From: Cercozoa sp. M6MM
Taxonomy: Eukaryota; Endomyxa: Ascetosporea
NCBI GenBank assembly: GCA_040357565.1
Contig: JBDODJ010000086.1
Length of the DNA stretch: 44,643 nt
Direction: 5' to 3' (one strand)
In this document: piece by piece, positions 43,760 through 44,643 of the stretch
Position numbering within the stretch: the first letter of the stretch is position 1
Layout of the letters: each line of letters opens with the position of its first letter
Translations under genes and position numbers: made by a program
Notes under the pieces: generated by a model
The model's database searches: none
The model's input: only the letters and a program-made list of their open reading frames with translations
What the model was told of the DNA's origin: nothing

Positions 43760-44470
43760 TGCACTCTGCCACGAAGAAGAGAAAACTCGCTTCAATTGCT
43801 TCAGCATACAGATCGTCTAGGCACTTGAATACCCGTGTTTCTACTCGACACTTGTAGAAATACACTTTCAGTTAGCAATAGAGGTTTGTTATGCGCGTCT
43901 ATGCAGAATCTTCCCGGCTGCTTTCGTTTTTGTTCTGCGAAATCACGGCTCGGGCCCCAAAGTACCCCTTGGTTAAACCGCTTAACGTATTCAGCAGTGT
44001 GTGCCACTAGTTTAGGTGTTATAGTCAATGAAGTTAGTATTTGTTCGGACTTAATAGTGAAGGATTTGTTTTGCTAGGTATCTCCTGCATTACATCCTGA
44101 GGATTGTCAAGTGTTGTGCAGACCTGACTTCCTAGCTTGGGTCAAGCTTTGTACAGCTCACGCACTTCGACTGCAGGTATCTCTTCTCCAGCTTCCTTCT
44201 ACGGAGCATCCCTTCGCACTTGATACATTCTGCCGTGATGGTCTTGGGCTGTTCTTTTAATTGCCATCAACAAGCCTTCGAGCTTTCGACGACCTTTTCT
44301 ACAATGGTATGTCTTCAAATCCTCCGCATCGACTCCATTCTAACTGACGTTTTACTTCATCTATTTAGTCGTCTTCGCTTCGCTTCAATACCTTAGTTAC
44401 TGGTTTCCATACCGTAACACTTGGGAGAAGTCCTACCGTAACCGAACATACACCACCTACAAAACTCGTA
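43760..44470. other. Intergenic region with an ambiguous + strand frame at its right end
   Basis: No secure gene. A possible + exon pair begins at ATG 44239 (MVLGCSFNCHQQAFELST), has a GTATGT donor at about 44308 and a TTTAG acceptor at about 44370, then an open frame to the window edge. It overlaps the - strand exons called at 44471-44643; only one is likely to be real. Confidence 0.35.
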
Positions 44471-44643
44471 CTAGGCAATGCTGGCACTGGCGTTGAGTTT
44501 GAGACGTCGACGCAGCCACTCGCCCTGTCAATGCAAGGAAGGGTACAGTCGTACAACACGGTGGTACAGTCACACACTGTACCGGCGGAAGGACGTCGAG
44601 TTGTCGCCGCAGCTGCTGCACGCGTTCGTCGTCCTGTACAGGG
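44471..44643 (-). CDS. 3' end of an unidentified gene (partial)
   Basis: Two exons on the - strand: from the window edge to about 44582 (DDERVQQLRRQLDVLPP), an intron of about 58 bases with a GTACAG donor, then about 44523-44471 (GEWLRRRLKLNASASIA, TAG). The charged helical sequence looks coding and the phase agrees. The main body lies beyond the window, so no function can be given. Confidence 0.5.

Overview
This is nuclear DNA of an intron-rich eukaryote, about 44.6 kb with three assembly gaps (runs of N at 5491-5590, 24388-24397 and 27727-27736). Nearly every protein is split into many small exons by short GT-AG introns. TAA, TAG and TGA all serve as stops, so the standard code is used. The conserved genes are pan-eukaryotic (TRM6, PTPA, mercaptopyruvate sulfurtransferase, MsrA, an SNF2 ATPase, a DH-PH RhoGEF, a nucleolin-like RRM protein). 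The lineage cannot be named from the sequence; a free-living unicellular eukaryote with an animal-like set of adhesion and signalling domains is an inference. No retroelement, DNA transposon or viral fossil was recognised. Exon models were assembled by eye from reading-frame and splice-phase continuity, so spans are firmer than each internal junction.

Layout, left to right. 1-471: last exon of a + gene with a PIP-like motif. 604-1788 (-): unidentified protein with a hydrophobic C-terminus. 1884-4745 (-): nucleolin-like protein with an S/D-rich tract and two RRMs, head to head with TRM6 (4981-7037, +). 7378-8107 (-): two-TM, dispanin-like protein. 9071-11573 (+): nuclear, basic, possibly tudor-like protein. 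11691-12387 (-): small charged protein. 12926-18574 (-): multi-PH RhoGEF, head to head with PTPA (18898-20460, +). 20899-22732 (-): mercaptopyruvate sulfurtransferase, head to head with a membrane protein (22926-24084, +). 24241-33131 (-): large SAP-SNF2 ATPase.

The right third is the most distinctive. 33768-37617 (+) encodes a secreted or type I membrane protein with laminin-EGF/EGF modules, one TM segment and a short charged tail. Just downstream and co-oriented, 38177-40215 (+) encodes a secreted 382-residue protein built from tyrosine-rich PKYEAPSY-type repeats, with every repeat block on its own phase-0 exon and a Gly/Arg/His-rich tail. It resembles the logic of mussel adhesive proteins but I recognise no family. 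Then come a PB1-domain protein (40564-41232, -), two identical tRNA-Val(UAC) genes (-), MsrA (42887-43759, -) and the 3' end of a gene running off the right edge (-).

The non-coding space has its own pattern. Most introns carry simple repeats, and these are mostly polarised with the transcript: (TG)n, (CT)n and long C-runs on the sense strand, whichever strand the gene lies on. The genes do not form one pathway. The only functional grouping suggested by position is the adjacent EGF-type surface protein and Tyr-rich secreted protein, plausibly an adhesion or matrix pair.
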